Part shown: in pieces, positions 15,815 to 23,533 of the stretch
How positions within the stretch are numbered: the stretch's first letter is position 1
How the letters are laid out: each line of letters starts with the position of its first letter
DNA from: OMIS01 sp964443885
Lineage (GTDB): Bacteria > Patescibacteriota > Microgenomatia > UBA1400 > PJMF01
DNA: 41,236 bases
Reading direction: 5' to 3'
NCBI GenBank assembly: GCA_964443885.1
Contig: CAYUES010000004.1
Location: 1-41,236, forward strand
The notes under the pieces: model-generated
What the model was told of the DNA's origin: nothing
The model's database searches: none
The model's input: the letters and a program-made list of their open reading frames with translations, nothing else
Translations under genes and position numbers: made by a program

Positions 15815-15843
15815 AGTATACAACATAAATAGCAATCTCTAAA
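15815..15843 (-). promoter_or_regulatory. Promoter of lemA operon
   Basis: TTTAGA, a 17-nt spacer and TATACT on the minus strand. This leaves a leader of about 20 nt with a Shine-Dalgarno sequence, unlike the leaderless genes. Confidence 0.55.
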
Positions 15844-15859
15844 TATATAGCTGCCATTC

Positions 15860-15939
15860 ACAAGTAGTCACAAAGTTTTAAGGTTTAGTAAACCTGAACA
15901 TTCCTCAGATTAAAAATCTATAGGTCTAAAACTACTTGT
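15860..15939. other. Candidate structured RNA or cis element in the lemA / tRNA-Asp gap
   Basis: The gap 15790-16107 has no coding frame I would support. Apart from two promoters it holds a nested set of inverted repeats: ACAAGTAGT (15860-15868) pairs with ACTACTTGT (15931-15939), AGTTTTA (15874-15880) with TAAAACT (15927-15933, partly sharing bases with the first), and inside are the hairpins AGGTTTA-g-TAAACCT (15881-15895) and AGATT-AAA-AATCT (15907-15919). The whole can fold as a three-way junction of about 80 nt. Strand and function are unknown. Confidence 0.35.
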
Positions 15940-16045
15940 CGTGAAAACAAATAACTAGTGTTTATGTTCGTGAAATGTATGAATTGAGTTACCTCACTAC
16001 TCAAGGTACATTATATTGCTAACAGATTGATAGAAAGTCCGGTGC

Positions 16046-16074
16046 TTGGCAAATTATCGAGTTGTTCGTATAAT
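16046..16074 (+). promoter_or_regulatory. Promoter of tRNA-Asp
   Basis: TTGGCA, a 17-nt spacer and TATAAT, ending 33 nt before the tRNA 5' end. This is the best sigma70-type match in the window. Confidence 0.75.
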
Positions 16075-16107
16075 GTCCTCTGCTTACGTACACATATCGG
16101 TACAAAT

Positions 16108-16183
16108 GGCCCTGTGGTGTAGTGGTTAACATGCCTCCCTGTCACGGAGGAGATCGCCGGTTCGAGTCCGGTCGGGGTCGCCA
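16108..16183 (+). tRNA. tRNA-Asp (anticodon GTC)
   Basis: Cloverleaf with acceptor GGCCCTG/CGGGGTC, discriminator G73, D loop GTAGTGGTT, anticodon stem CCTCC/GGAGG around CTGTCAC (anticodon GTC) and T arm GTTCGAGTC. The 3' CCA is encoded. Confidence 0.96.
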
Positions 16184-16217
16184 AGTAGTGCCGAGTACTG
16201 CAGTCAAGTAACTGTAG

Positions 16218-16223
16218 TATAAT
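16218..16223 (+). promoter_or_regulatory. -10 box upstream of the LysM gene
   Basis: TATAAT 44 nt before the ATG at 16268. A second possible -10, TAGAGT, lies only 5 nt before that ATG, so the gene could be made with or without a leader. Confidence 0.4.
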
Positions 16224-16267
16224 AGCTCAAAACGTATCAATCTATCCTGCCCAGCATAGAGTAAAGT

Positions 16268-17407
16268 ATGGAGCAGGATTGGTTAATTTCTTCTCTTAAA
16301 TTCATTCGTCTCAACCTGGGAATCCTTTTGATTTCACTGGGTATTTTTATTGTCCTGATCTGGGGTGGAGTGCAGTTTATTAACTCTTTCTCTAACAATA
16401 CTTCAAGTGAAACAGAACTTATTTCACCAACCGAAGGTACTATCTCTGAAAATATTTCAGCTACTTCAACAGTCGTTCCAACCTCAAGTCCAGAGCCAGC
16501 AATCCCAGCTGCCCCAGCAGCTATGAACGCACCAACACCTCCAACAGCTCCAGCTGCACCTCAAGATCCTACTGCTGCTACAGTGGCTCCATCAAGTACA
16601 CCAGCAGCCACACCAACCTTACGAATTGCTACTGCAACTGCAAAACCTCAAGCAACTGCACGACCAACTACTCGTCCAACTCCATCAGCTACGCCAAAAC
16701 CAATCTTGACTCAACTACCTACCTCAACACCAACAGTACGTCCTACGCCCACCCCTACTGCTATCCCAACAGTTAAACCAACCGCAGTTCCAACTCCTGT
16801 TGCTACACCAAAGCCAACTATTGCTCCAACGGCCACTCCAACCATGACGCCACAGCCTACACAAGCACCTGTCGCAACCACCAAAGGCGGTTTGCCTCTG
16901 GATGGTTCTAATGGTTCAGCAGTCACTGCCCCACCCCAAAATACTGGCTCCTACACGGTTCAAAAGGGCGACTCAACCTGGAAGGTTGCTGTAAAGTTCT
17001 ATGGTAACGGCTATCGGTATGTGGAAATTGAAAAAGCTAATAACTTGAAGCACAATCAACACCTCTCGATTGGCCAGGTCTTAACGATCCCTGACAAACA
17101 AATCACTGGTTCTGTCGGTACACCTGCAAAGGATTCTGGAAAAGTAACAACCCAACCAGGTCAAACTGCCGTTGTCGGACAACCTCAATCTTCAGGCAAA
17201 ACCTACACTGTCAAAGCTGGTGACTCTCTCTGGTCGATTGCTCAACAGCAGTTGGGTAATGCCTACCGCTGGAATGAAGTCTACACGTTGAATACTAGCG
17301 TTGTCGGCCGTAACCCTCACTTGATTTACCCTGGTCAAAGCCTAGCACTGCCAATTACTTCACAAGCAACGTCTCCTAACCCGCCTACTAGCCCAGGTAG
17401 CAACTAA
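16268..17407 (+). CDS. Membrane-anchored LysM-domain protein with Pro/Thr-rich linker
   Basis: A 379-residue surface protein. Residues about 15-38 form one membrane helix (LGILLISLGIFIVLIWGGVQ). From about 50 to 215 runs a low-complexity Pro/Thr/Ala linker with TPT-, PTA- and TPKP-type repeats, typical of a wall-spanning stalk. Two LysM domains follow: YTVQKGDSTWKVAVKFYG...LSIGQVLTIP and YTVKAGDSLWSIAQQQLG...IYPGQSLALP. LysM binds N-acetylglucosamine-containing glycans such as peptidoglycan, so the protein probably tethers membrane to wall. No enzymatic domain is seen. The linker DNA is C-rich on the plus strand and produces a spurious long Val/Gly frame on the other strand. Confidence 0.9.
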   Translation: MEQDWLISSLKFIRLNLGILLISLGIFIVLIWGGVQFINSFSNNTSSETELISPTEGTISENISATSTVVPTSSPEPAIPAAPAAMNAPTPPTAPAAPQDPTAATVAPSSTPAATPTLRIATATAKPQATARPTTRPTPSATPKPILTQLPTSTPTVRPTPTPTAIPTVKPTAVPTPVATPKPTIAPTATPTMTPQPTQAPVATTKGGLPLDGSNGSAVTAPPQNTGSYTVQKGDSTWKVAVKFYGNGYRYVEIEKANNLKHNQHLSIGQVLTIPDKQITGSVGTPAKDSGKVTTQPGQTAVVGQPQSSGKTYTVKAGDSLWSIAQQQLGNAYRWNEVYTLNTSVVGRNPHLIYPGQSLALPITSQATSPNPPTSPGSN

Positions 17408-17455
17408 CGTTCTTTTTTCTAACAGCGATTTGAAACACCTGAATTAGCAAATTTT

Positions 17456-17464
17456 TGATACAAT
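17456..17464 (+). promoter_or_regulatory. Extended -10 promoter of the tRNA-Gly/tRNA-Thr unit
   Basis: TGaTACAAT ends 17 nt before tRNA-Gly. The -35 region is weak, as is common with an extended -10. Confidence 0.5.
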
Positions 17465-17481
17465 CGCACTTGGTGTTGAAC

Positions 17482-17552
17482 GCGAGATTCGTATAGTGGT
17501 AGTACGTCAGCTTCCCAAGTTGAAAGTACGGGTCCGATTCCCGTATCTCGCT
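17482..17552 (+). tRNA. tRNA-Gly (anticodon CCC)
   Basis: Acceptor GCGAGAT/ATCTCGC pairs perfectly; anticodon stem TCAGC/GTTGA encloses TTCCCAA, so the anticodon is CCC; T arm GTCCGATTC. The discriminator is T and no CCA is encoded (CAG follows), so CCA must be added after transcription. Confidence 0.93.
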
Positions 17553-17568
17553 CAGGAATATATGATTT

Positions 17569-17641
17569 GCCGGGATAGCTCAGTTGGTAGAGCGGCGGTA
17601 TCGTAAACCGTAGGTCAGGGGTTCGAATCCCCTTCCTGGCT
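17569..17641 (+). tRNA. tRNA-Thr (anticodon CGT)
   Basis: Acceptor GCCGGGA/TCCTGGC, D arm GCTCAGTTGGTAGAGC, anticodon stem GCGGT/ACCGT around ATCGTAA (anticodon CGT), T arm GTTCGAATC. No CCA is encoded. It lies 16 nt after tRNA-Gly and is probably co-transcribed with it. Confidence 0.94.
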
Positions 17642-17681
17642 CAGTCTTTACTTATCACCTAAAGTGTACTATAAAGTTGTT

Positions 17682-18422
17682 ATGTCGCCAGAAAATCAAT
17701 CATCTAATATGCCAAAAACAGAACGTGTTTCCTCAAGACTCATTAAAAAAGAACGTAGCAAGCTCGTTAAACAAACGATGTGGATGGTGGGCGGTGGCAT
17801 TGTATTAGTAGCTGCTTTTATATTCCTAGTGCTACCAAACTTCTTTCGTCTTGTAAATGCAGTTTTAAACACTAATCCTATTGCCGAAGAAGAAGCGGTA
17901 ATTATACAAGCTCCAGATCTGGTGGCACCAATAAGTGCTACCAATAGTGCAGAGCTAAAAGTAAGTGGCGTTGGCACGAGTAACATGAAAACAATCATAG
18001 TTGTAAACGGTACTCCTGGCCCAGAAACCACTGCCGGTGATGACGGTTCATTCTCATCGAGTATTGAACTTACAGAAGGTGAAAACACTCTGGCAGCCTA
18101 TAGTATTGATGACAATGGCAATGAATCTAAAGTTGGGCGTTCGTACACGGTTATCCTGGATACAAAGAAACCATCGGTCGAGGTGCTGGAGCCAACTGAA
18201 GGGCAAGAGTTTGATAGTAAGCAAACCTTGATCACGGTCAAGGGTAATGCAGATCCAGATAGCAAGATCTACTTAAATGATCGATTCTTTTTGCCAAAAG
18301 CAGATGGTTCATTTAGTACCAACTACTCATTGAATTCTGGTGAGAATATTTTAATAATCAAAGTTATCGATGAAGGTGGCAATCAAGTTGAACTTGAACG
18401 GAAAGTTGTCCGCAAGTCATAA
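17682..18422 (+). CDS. Membrane-anchored protein with two Ig-like domains
   Basis: About 246 residues. A basic N-terminus (RLIKKERSKLVKQ) precedes one membrane helix (TMWMVGGGIVLVAAFIFLVLP). Two tandem beta-sandwich repeats follow: AELKVSGVGTSN...VNGTPG...DDGSFSSSIELTEGENTL, and LITVKGNADPDSKIYLNDR...ADGSFSTNYSLNSGENIL. These match bacterial Ig-like folds of the glucodextranase domain B type, common in surface adhesins and stalks. I chose the ATG at 17682, 9 nt after TACTAT; an in-frame GTG at 17664 would add six residues. The 3' end overlaps the end of the convergent O-antigen-ligase-like gene by 40 bp. Confidence 0.82.
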   Translation: MSPENQSSNMPKTERVSSRLIKKERSKLVKQTMWMVGGGIVLVAAFIFLVLPNFFRLVNAVLNTNPIAEEEAVIIQAPDLVAPISATNSAELKVSGVGTSNMKTIIVVNGTPGPETTAGDDGSFSSSIELTEGENTLAAYSIDDNGNESKVGRSYTVILDTKKPSVEVLEPTEGQEFDSKQTLITVKGNADPDSKIYLNDRFFLPKADGSFSTNYSLNSGENILIIKVIDEGGNQVELERKVVRKS

Positions 18423-19639
18423 CTGGCAATAAAAATTCCCAAGTACAGTAAAATGTACGGATGAAGAAGTGTATTGTTAAACTGACTCTGAACTAGAACT
18501 GCAATTAACGCTACCGCTAGTACCCGATTAATACCCCATAGTTTTTTAATGCCTTGGATAAGTACTCCAGAGCCAAGAATAAGGCCTATAATTCCTGTCT
18601 GTGAAATGAGTGTAATGAAAATGTTGTCAGGCATTGTAGCTTTGGTGGTCTGAGATGACTCAGTATCTACTGCCGATATATTTTGATCAGCTGGGCTGAA
18701 CAAACCTCTGCCAATCACCCAGTCCATTGGCTGCATAGTTTCTAGAGCTGTAGTAGCAGTTGTGAGGCGAGCAGTAATCGTACTGGTGCGCAGTAACTTG
18801 ACTCCTTCTCCACCGGGCTTTGGTAAGCTCAGATACAGACCAACTGAGGCTATCATCAAGATAGTCAGAATCAACAACAGTTTTTTTAAACTCATCCGCT
18901 CTTTCCAATTCCTATATTCCCACGAAATAAGCAGTACTACTGCAACTACCGCTGATAGATAACTGGCACGCGAGTACGTCAACAAGACGCTGGCTAGCGT
19001 GATCGTGGTGATTCCTACAGTCAGTAAACGAGGTAGTTGTTTCCACAGAGAGTAACTGACCAGGAAACTAAGTAGTAGTAAAATGCCCGTCAGTCCAGGA
19101 TCAAATAAAGTCCCAATCATCCGATAGTAGTGATCATCCCAGCCAAAAATCCAAAGAAACCGAGTGTCGGGGATAAAGAAATACTGCAAAATTGCCAACC
19201 AGGTATACCAAACTCCAGCAAGTAGTAATAGGACTCGCAGTACCATTTTATTGCCTGCAAAGAAAGTATAAGCAGACCAAGTAAATAGTCCGTAAACGAT
19301 AATTCGTACAAGGTATAAAACTTGAGTGAGATCAAAGTTTTTCAGCAAGCTGAGTGTTATCCCAAGTGCTACCCAAGCGAGAAATAATCTAAGCAGCAAG
19401 TGTTGTTTTGAGTGTAGTCGTGAAAATAGGGCTGGTAGTTTTTCACAAATCACTTTAGCCTGGAGTAGTACAATCACTAGCATCACTACTTCATGCGCAT
19501 ACATCGCACCGCTACCTAACGGTATTCTGGTCAGCTGCCCAAGCGGAAAAAGAACAAAGACGAGACAAAAAAGCCAAAAACTAATTGAGGATAACGGTGT
19601 GGCTAGAAGATTGCTATTTTTTAATAAAAAGTTTTTCAT
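18383..19639 (-). CDS. O-antigen ligase/polymerase-like membrane protein
   Basis: A 418-residue polytopic protein with about ten to twelve membrane helices. The pattern GTLFDPGLTGILLLLSFLV, then LLTYSRASYLSAVVAV, then a large outer loop (about residues 270-340) containing RLTTATTALETMQPMDWVIGRG, fits the Wzy/WaaL O-antigen ligase superfamily; the SRAS(Y/W) segment before the loop is typical. These enzymes transfer or polymerise undecaprenol-linked glycans outside the membrane. It overlaps the upstream glycosyltransferase gene by 26 nt, in an operon with a flippase, so all three likely act on one surface polysaccharide or on protein glycosylation. Ligase and polymerase cannot be told apart from sequence. 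Confidence 0.82.
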   Translation of the reverse strand: MKNFLLKNSNLLATPLSSISFWLFCLVFVLFPLGQLTRIPLGSGAMYAHEVVMLVIVLLQAKVICEKLPALFSRLHSKQHLLLRLFLAWVALGITLSLLKNFDLTQVLYLVRIIVYGLFTWSAYTFFAGNKMVLRVLLLLAGVWYTWLAILQYFFIPDTRFLWIFGWDDHYYRMIGTLFDPGLTGILLLLSFLVSYSLWKQLPRLLTVGITTITLASVLLTYSRASYLSAVVAVVLLISWEYRNWKERMSLKKLLLILTILMIASVGLYLSLPKPGGEGVKLLRTSTITARLTTATTALETMQPMDWVIGRGLFSPADQNISAVDTESSQTTKATMPDNIFITLISQTGIIGLILGSGVLIQGIKKLWGINRVLAVALIAVLVQSQFNNTLLHPYILLYLGIFIASYDLRTTFRSSST

Positions 19640-20372
19640 ACAGATACACTCTCACCAGTAGTGAATGCAAGCTCATACAAACGGCGTAGACAACTCCATG
19701 CCAGCCATCAATGATCCCACCTTGAATAAACAGCGCATATACAAACTTGCCAGGAGGAAATAGCAATAATTCTAGTAGTAACTGCAAGAATGAAATTTGC
19801 TGACGATTCTCTGCAACCTGCTTGGAGTATACCGCAATTTTTGCAATAAATTCATGGATCGATGGATGCGAGTGATGGTAGATCTCGATCAAGCTCGGGA
19901 CAGTCTGGCCTGATACAGTGGCAACTTCATGGACGGCACCAGTAAACTTGAGTGAGTTTTTTTTACCTAAGCGCAGTAGTAATTGACTACCAGCTTCACC
20001 ATACTCCAACTGCTTACCATGAAAAATATCACTTCGGCGCACGGCCACCCCGTCGACTGCGCCTTCGGTAATAAACTTTTCAATTTCAGAAACTGAATGA
20101 TCAGCAACTTCTTCGTCGCTATCTAAAAATAGCACCCAGTCTTGTGAAGCAAGTTTGAGTGCGGCGTTGCGGACGTGAGAAAAATCAGTAATTACTTCGG
20201 GCCACTCCTCAACTTTAAAAGAGTAGCTGGGATGCAACTGCTGCAGATCTTGGTCAATTCGATTTGAGATAATCAGAACCTCGTGCGCAAACTGGCTACT
20301 GGCTACGGCTTTGGCAAATCTCTCGTCACTGCGATCGGTAAGAATAATGACAGTCAGTGGTAGTTTTTTCAT
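19614..20372 (-). CDS. Family 2 glycosyltransferase
   Basis: A 252-residue GT-A enzyme. The N-terminus (LPLTVIILTDRSDERFAKAV) and the acceptor region (FSHVRNAALKLASQDWVLFLDSD, with the metal-binding DSDEE) match GT2 enzymes of the WaaE/KdtX type, which add a sugar to a lipid-linked glycan or core. A C-terminal hydrophobic stretch (QLLLELLLFPPGKFVYALF) suggests membrane contact. The ATG at 20372 overlaps the flippase stop (ATGA); a longer frame upstream lies inside the flippase gene and shows no homology. Donor and acceptor sugars are unknown. Confidence 0.88.
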   Translation of the reverse strand: MKKLPLTVIILTDRSDERFAKAVASSQFAHEVLIISNRIDQDLQQLHPSYSFKVEEWPEVITDFSHVRNAALKLASQDWVLFLDSDEEVADHSVSEIEKFITEGAVDGVAVRRSDIFHGKQLEYGEAGSQLLLRLGKKNSLKFTGAVHEVATVSGQTVPSLIEIYHHSHPSIHEFIAKIAVYSKQVAENRQQISFLQLLLELLLFPPGKFVYALFIQGGIIDGWHGVVYAVCMSLHSLLVRVYLYEKLFIKK

Positions 20373-21589
20373 GAGCGTAGTGTCTTCCAAATATAGATGC
20401 TTAAGAATGGTAGGCAGATAAGTCGTGCAAAGAAAACGGCTGCCGCTGCGCCAGCTAGTCCACCTGCCACTCCTTGCCAGAATAGCAGAACCACAAAAAC
20501 AATAATTACCAATGCCCGGTGGAGATTTAGAGAAACGTACTGTTGGGTAGCGATCAATAACGTATACGCTTGGTTGGCTAGACCATGTAAAATCGCGCCC
20601 GCAACTAGCCAAGGAATCGCAGTTGTCAGACTCAACCAGCTGTCACCTAGTAGTACTCTAATTAAAAATTCAGGAAAAAAGAAAAACGGGATGCCGATCG
20701 CAACTGTGATACCAAGTAATCCAAACAGCGATCTATAAAACGCACGAGCCAGACGTTCTTTGACGGCAGTTAACTTAGAAAAAACCGGCAAGGTACTGTG
20801 ACTCAGAGCCTGGGAAACTCCGTAGATTGGTTTGTGGCTCAAGGCATAGCCGTTTTGATAGAAGCCCAGTGTGTTCACACCGAGTAGTTTGCCAACCAAA
20901 AAGTTATCGGCATTATCGTTTAAGTACGAAAGCAATGCAGCTATGCTCAAGCCTTTGGCATTTATAAAAATCTGTTGTGCGCGGCTTTTAACATAGATAA
21001 ACTGTGGACGAGTTCTAAAGAACAGAAACGAAATTATCACTTCAAAAATAGCAGCACCGATCATACCAATTACAAAAGCACTGACGGATTGGGTAAAGTA
21101 CGCGACAGCACTCGTTATGACCGCTTCTACAAAAACAAGTGAAAAGCGGTAGCTGCTATCCCTGAAAAACTGCAGATTTTTGTAAAATGAAATAATAGCT
21201 GGATTTATAAACCCTTTAATAACCGGTATTACAGCAGCGACTGCAATCCAAAACTGGAGGCTGGGCTCGTTATAGAAAGCTGCCATTCCTACCCCAAGCA
21301 AACTAACCAAGATTGCAATGAGTAACCCCCGCACAATCGAGATCACCCAAGCGGTATTTAAAAAGTAGTTAATACTTTCTTTTGATTGAATAATCGTGGT
21401 ATTAATCCCGGTTTGGGTAAAGGCTTCGGTAAGGCCGAGTGCAATCGCAATTAAAGAAAATAAACCAAAGTCATGTGGTGTGAGCAATCGTGCCAGTACT
21501 ATCAATTTGAGAGCGGTCACCCCAGTTGTTGCCACGATCAATGCACTGTGCCACGTAAAACCTGAAAGCGTATTTCTCGTATATCCCAT
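20369..21589 (-). CDS. Polysaccharide flippase (Wzx/PST family)
   Basis: A 406-residue protein with about twelve membrane helices and the N-terminal signature of oligosaccharide flippases: TRNTLSGFTWHSALIVATTGVTALKLIVLARLLTPHDFGLFSLIAIA, read here in pieces. GLLGVNTLGFYQNGYALS-like text (KLLGVNTLGFYQNGY) is the conserved mid-protein motif. It should move undecaprenol-linked oligosaccharides across the membrane for the ligase/polymerase downstream. It heads the three-gene glycan operon. AATAAT lies 6 nt before the ATG, and no Shine-Dalgarno is visible. Confidence 0.9.
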   Translation of the reverse strand: MGYTRNTLSGFTWHSALIVATTGVTALKLIVLARLLTPHDFGLFSLIAIALGLTEAFTQTGINTTIIQSKESINYFLNTAWVISIVRGLLIAILVSLLGVGMAAFYNEPSLQFWIAVAAVIPVIKGFINPAIISFYKNLQFFRDSSYRFSLVFVEAVITSAVAYFTQSVSAFVIGMIGAAIFEVIISFLFFRTRPQFIYVKSRAQQIFINAKGLSIAALLSYLNDNADNFLVGKLLGVNTLGFYQNGYALSHKPIYGVSQALSHSTLPVFSKLTAVKERLARAFYRSLFGLLGITVAIGIPFFFFPEFLIRVLLGDSWLSLTTAIPWLVAGAILHGLANQAYTLLIATQQYVSLNLHRALVIIVFVVLLFWQGVAGGLAGAAAAVFFARLICLPFLSIYIWKTLRS

Positions 21590-21651
21590 CAGTCTATTAT
21601 TGCGTTTTAGACCTTGAAACTCAAAGGGGTAAACTGCATACTACTCTCGGT

Positions 21652-22230
21652 ATGTTGCATTTTGTTGTTCGATCAGTTAGTTCTCTTTTTCTTGATCTGG
21701 TGGAAACACTAGTGATTGGTATTTCAATTTTCTTGGTTATTTACCTCTTTTTCATGCAGCCTCATCAAGTCAGTGGCCAATCGATGGAAACTACCTTAAT
21801 GAACAAAGATTATGTGTTAACTGACAAGATTAGTTACCGAGTTGGTGAACCTAAACGTGGAGATATTGTAGTTGTCCATGCGCCTGAAGCCGCTAACTGC
21901 CCGACTGGCACAGGCTGTGACTTCATTAAACGCTTGATTGGTCTTCCTGGAGATACAATTGAAGTGACTGAAAATACTATTATTGTGAATGGTTCTGTGC
22001 TTACTGAAGAATATATAGATGAAGGTGTTCAAACTCTGCCAGGTAATTTTACAACTGGCCGCGCGGTTACGATGGGCCCTGATCAGTACTTTGTGGTTGG
22101 AGATAATCGAATGCACTCAAGTGACTCACGTGCTTGGGGTCCTGTCTCAAAAGCTGATATTGTTGGACGTGCCTTTTTTAGATACTGGCCACTATCTGAA
22201 GCACAGACTTTAGAAACTGCTACCTACTAA
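21652..22230 (+). CDS. lepB: Signal peptidase I
   Basis: A 192-residue S26 peptidase. After one membrane helix (LVIGISIFLVIYLFFMQP) comes the catalytic Ser44 in VSGQSMETTL, then RGDIVVVHAP, the catalytic Lys93 in DFIKRLIGLPGD, and the box GDNRMHSSDSRAWGPV. It removes signal peptides from exported proteins, such as the secreted protein at 26.2 kb. It is short and has one membrane span, as in many Gram-positive-type enzymes. The stop codon overlaps the parB stop on the other strand (4 bp). Confidence 0.97.
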   Translation: MLHFVVRSVSSLFLDLVETLVIGISIFLVIYLFFMQPHQVSGQSMETTLMNKDYVLTDKISYRVGEPKRGDIVVVHAPEAANCPTGTGCDFIKRLIGLPGDTIEVTENTIIVNGSVLTEEYIDEGVQTLPGNFTTGRAVTMGPDQYFVVGDNRMHSSDSRAWGPVSKADIVGRAFFRYWPLSEAQTLETATY

Positions 22231-23057
22231 CTCTGTTTTTGAGTCAGCGCCATAAACTTCTCGAGGTCTTTTTGTGTTTCTTCAGGATCGCCCACCAAGG
22301 TAATCGTGATCCGTGTGTTGCGCTGAGAGCGGGAAAGTTTAATCTCAGACTTACTTTTGAGCAACTCTTTGAGACGCTCTTCCCACATCTTAATGGTTGG
22401 ATCGGTAACTTTAGTGGTGCTTGGGCGCATGCGCACCAGCGGTGAAGTCGAGTTCTGTTGCTTATGTAAGCGAGCCAACTCCTCTGCTCGGCGCACCGAT
22501 GCGCTTTCCTTGAGGATTTGTTTGTAGATCCCGACCATTGCACCTGGTTCTTCAATACCAAAAATAGCGCGGGCGTGACCTTCGCTAATCATGCCACCTG
22601 CCAAACCATCTTTGATTGCATCGGGGAGTTTGAGCAGTTTCAGACAGTTACTGACGTAGGATTGAGATTTACTAATGCGCTGTGCGACATCGGCTACAGT
22701 CAAGTTAAAGTCACGAAGGAGTTGCTGGAATGCTTGGGCTCTCTCGAGTGGGCCAAGATCGGTCCGTTGGACGTTCTCGATGATCGCCAGTTCGAGCATT
22801 TGTTTAGGAGTCGTTTGCTTGATGATGACTGGTACTTCTGTCAGGCCAGCCAGCTGGGCGGCGCGCCAACGACGTTCACCAGCAATGATCTGGTAGCCGG
22901 CAGGTGTTTCAGCCACAACCAGCGGTTCAAGGACTCCATATAACTTAATGGAGTCTGCTAGCTCGAGGATGTCTTCCTTTTTGATTTTATCCCGAGGTTG
23001 GTACGGATTAGGTTGGAGTAGTTCTACTGAAAGAGGTTGGATTGAGTATGTTGCCAT
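22227..23057 (-). CDS. parB: ParB/Spo0J chromosome partition protein
   Basis: A 276-residue ParB. The N-terminal CTPase/nuclease-like domain has LQPNPYQPR, GVLEPLVV, GERRWRAAQLAGL (60-72) and IIENVQRTDLGPLE (92-105). The central helix-turn-helix (DVAQRISKSQSYVSNCLKLLKLP) binds parS. The C-terminal third is the dimerisation region. No parA lies beside it and I found no parS-like TGTTTCACGTGAAACA palindrome in the window. The gap upstream to rpmA holds the large inverted repeat at 23121-23249, which on the minus strand would be transcribed toward parB. Confidence 0.95.
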   Translation of the reverse strand: MATYSIQPLSVELLQPNPYQPRDKIKKEDILELADSIKLYGVLEPLVVAETPAGYQIIAGERRWRAAQLAGLTEVPVIIKQTTPKQMLELAIIENVQRTDLGPLERAQAFQQLLRDFNLTVADVAQRISKSQSYVSNCLKLLKLPDAIKDGLAGGMISEGHARAIFGIEEPGAMVGIYKQILKESASVRRAEELARLHKQQNSTSPLVRMRPSTTKVTDPTIKMWEERLKELLKSKSEIKLSRSQRNTRITITLVGDPEETQKDLEKFMALTQKQS

Positions 23058-23120
23058 ACTGTGAAATGTATACTATTTTGATTAGATTTACCAGGTGGAT
23101 TTTTGCTTCATTGACTACTT

Positions 23121-23249
23121 GAAGTATCTTCATATTGTATAGACATTCGCCAATAGCTCATTTCGCAGTCAGCCTATACATATCAACTCACACAAGTGAG
23201 GTAGCTTGCAGTGACGGCTTCCTGAGACTACACAGTATGAAGATACTTC
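23121..23249 (-). ncRNA. Candidate structured RNA closed by an 18-bp stem
   Basis: The 215-bp gap between parB and rpmA carries a perfect 14-bp inverted repeat, GAAGTATCTTCATA (23121-23134) and TATGAAGATACTTC (23236-23249), which extends to 18 bp with one G-U pair. Inside lie TGTATAG/CTATACA (23136-23142, 23174-23180) and the hairpin CTCAC-acaa-GTGAG (23187-23200). On the minus strand, TATACT (rc of 23252-23257) sits just upstream, so a transcript would begin almost exactly at the first arm of the outer stem. No T-tract follows the 3' arm on either strand, so it is not a simple terminator. No open frame of note is inside. The strand and the RNA nature are inferences. Confidence 0.42.
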
Positions 23250-23272
23250 TCTAGTATAAAGAAATTGTAAAT

Positions 23273-23530
23273 TTATTGAGAAATAACGTTAATGACGGTT
23301 TTGCCAAAACGTTTGCCGAAAGCAACGGTGCCTTCAACTAAAGAGAAAATAGTGTGATCACGACCCATACCGACATTTTTGCCAGCTTTGTACTTTTCAC
23401 CGCGTTGGCGCAAGATGATATGACCTGGTTTTGCAGCTGATCCACCAGATAACTTAACTCCAAGGCGTTTGCCATGGCGTCTACTCTGTGGATGTTGTCG
23501 GACTGAGCCTGATGCTTTAACGTGTGACAT
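23273..23530 (-). CDS. rpmA: Ribosomal protein bL27
   Basis: An 85-residue L27: RRHGKRLGVKLSGG, GHIILRQRGEKYKAGKNVGMGRDHTIFSLVEGTV in sequence. L27 reaches the peptidyl transferase centre with its N-terminal tail, here MSHVKASGSVRQHPQ where MAHKKG..S is common; there is no long extension of the kind cleaved by the Prp protease in Firmicutes. It follows the THUMP methyltransferase by 3 nt, so the two are co-transcribed with rplU. Confidence 0.96.
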   Translation of the reverse strand: MSHVKASGSVRQHPQSRRHGKRLGVKLSGGSAAKPGHIILRQRGEKYKAGKNVGMGRDHTIFSLVEGTVAFGKRFGKTVINVISQ

Positions 23531-23533
23531 AAA

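Noticed and set aside
16711..16926. Minus-strand Val/Gly-rich frame
   Set aside because: It is the complement of the Pro/Thr-rich linker of the LysM protein; its repetitive composition follows from that and it has no start signals.
20373..20612. N-terminal extension of the GT2 glycosyltransferase to 20612
   Set aside because: It lies inside the flippase gene; the ATGA overlap at 20369-20372 and the conserved GT-A start favour the shorter form.
22227..23272. parS site near parB
   Set aside because: No TGTTTCACGTGAAACA-like palindrome was seen around parB or, on reading, elsewhere in the window.
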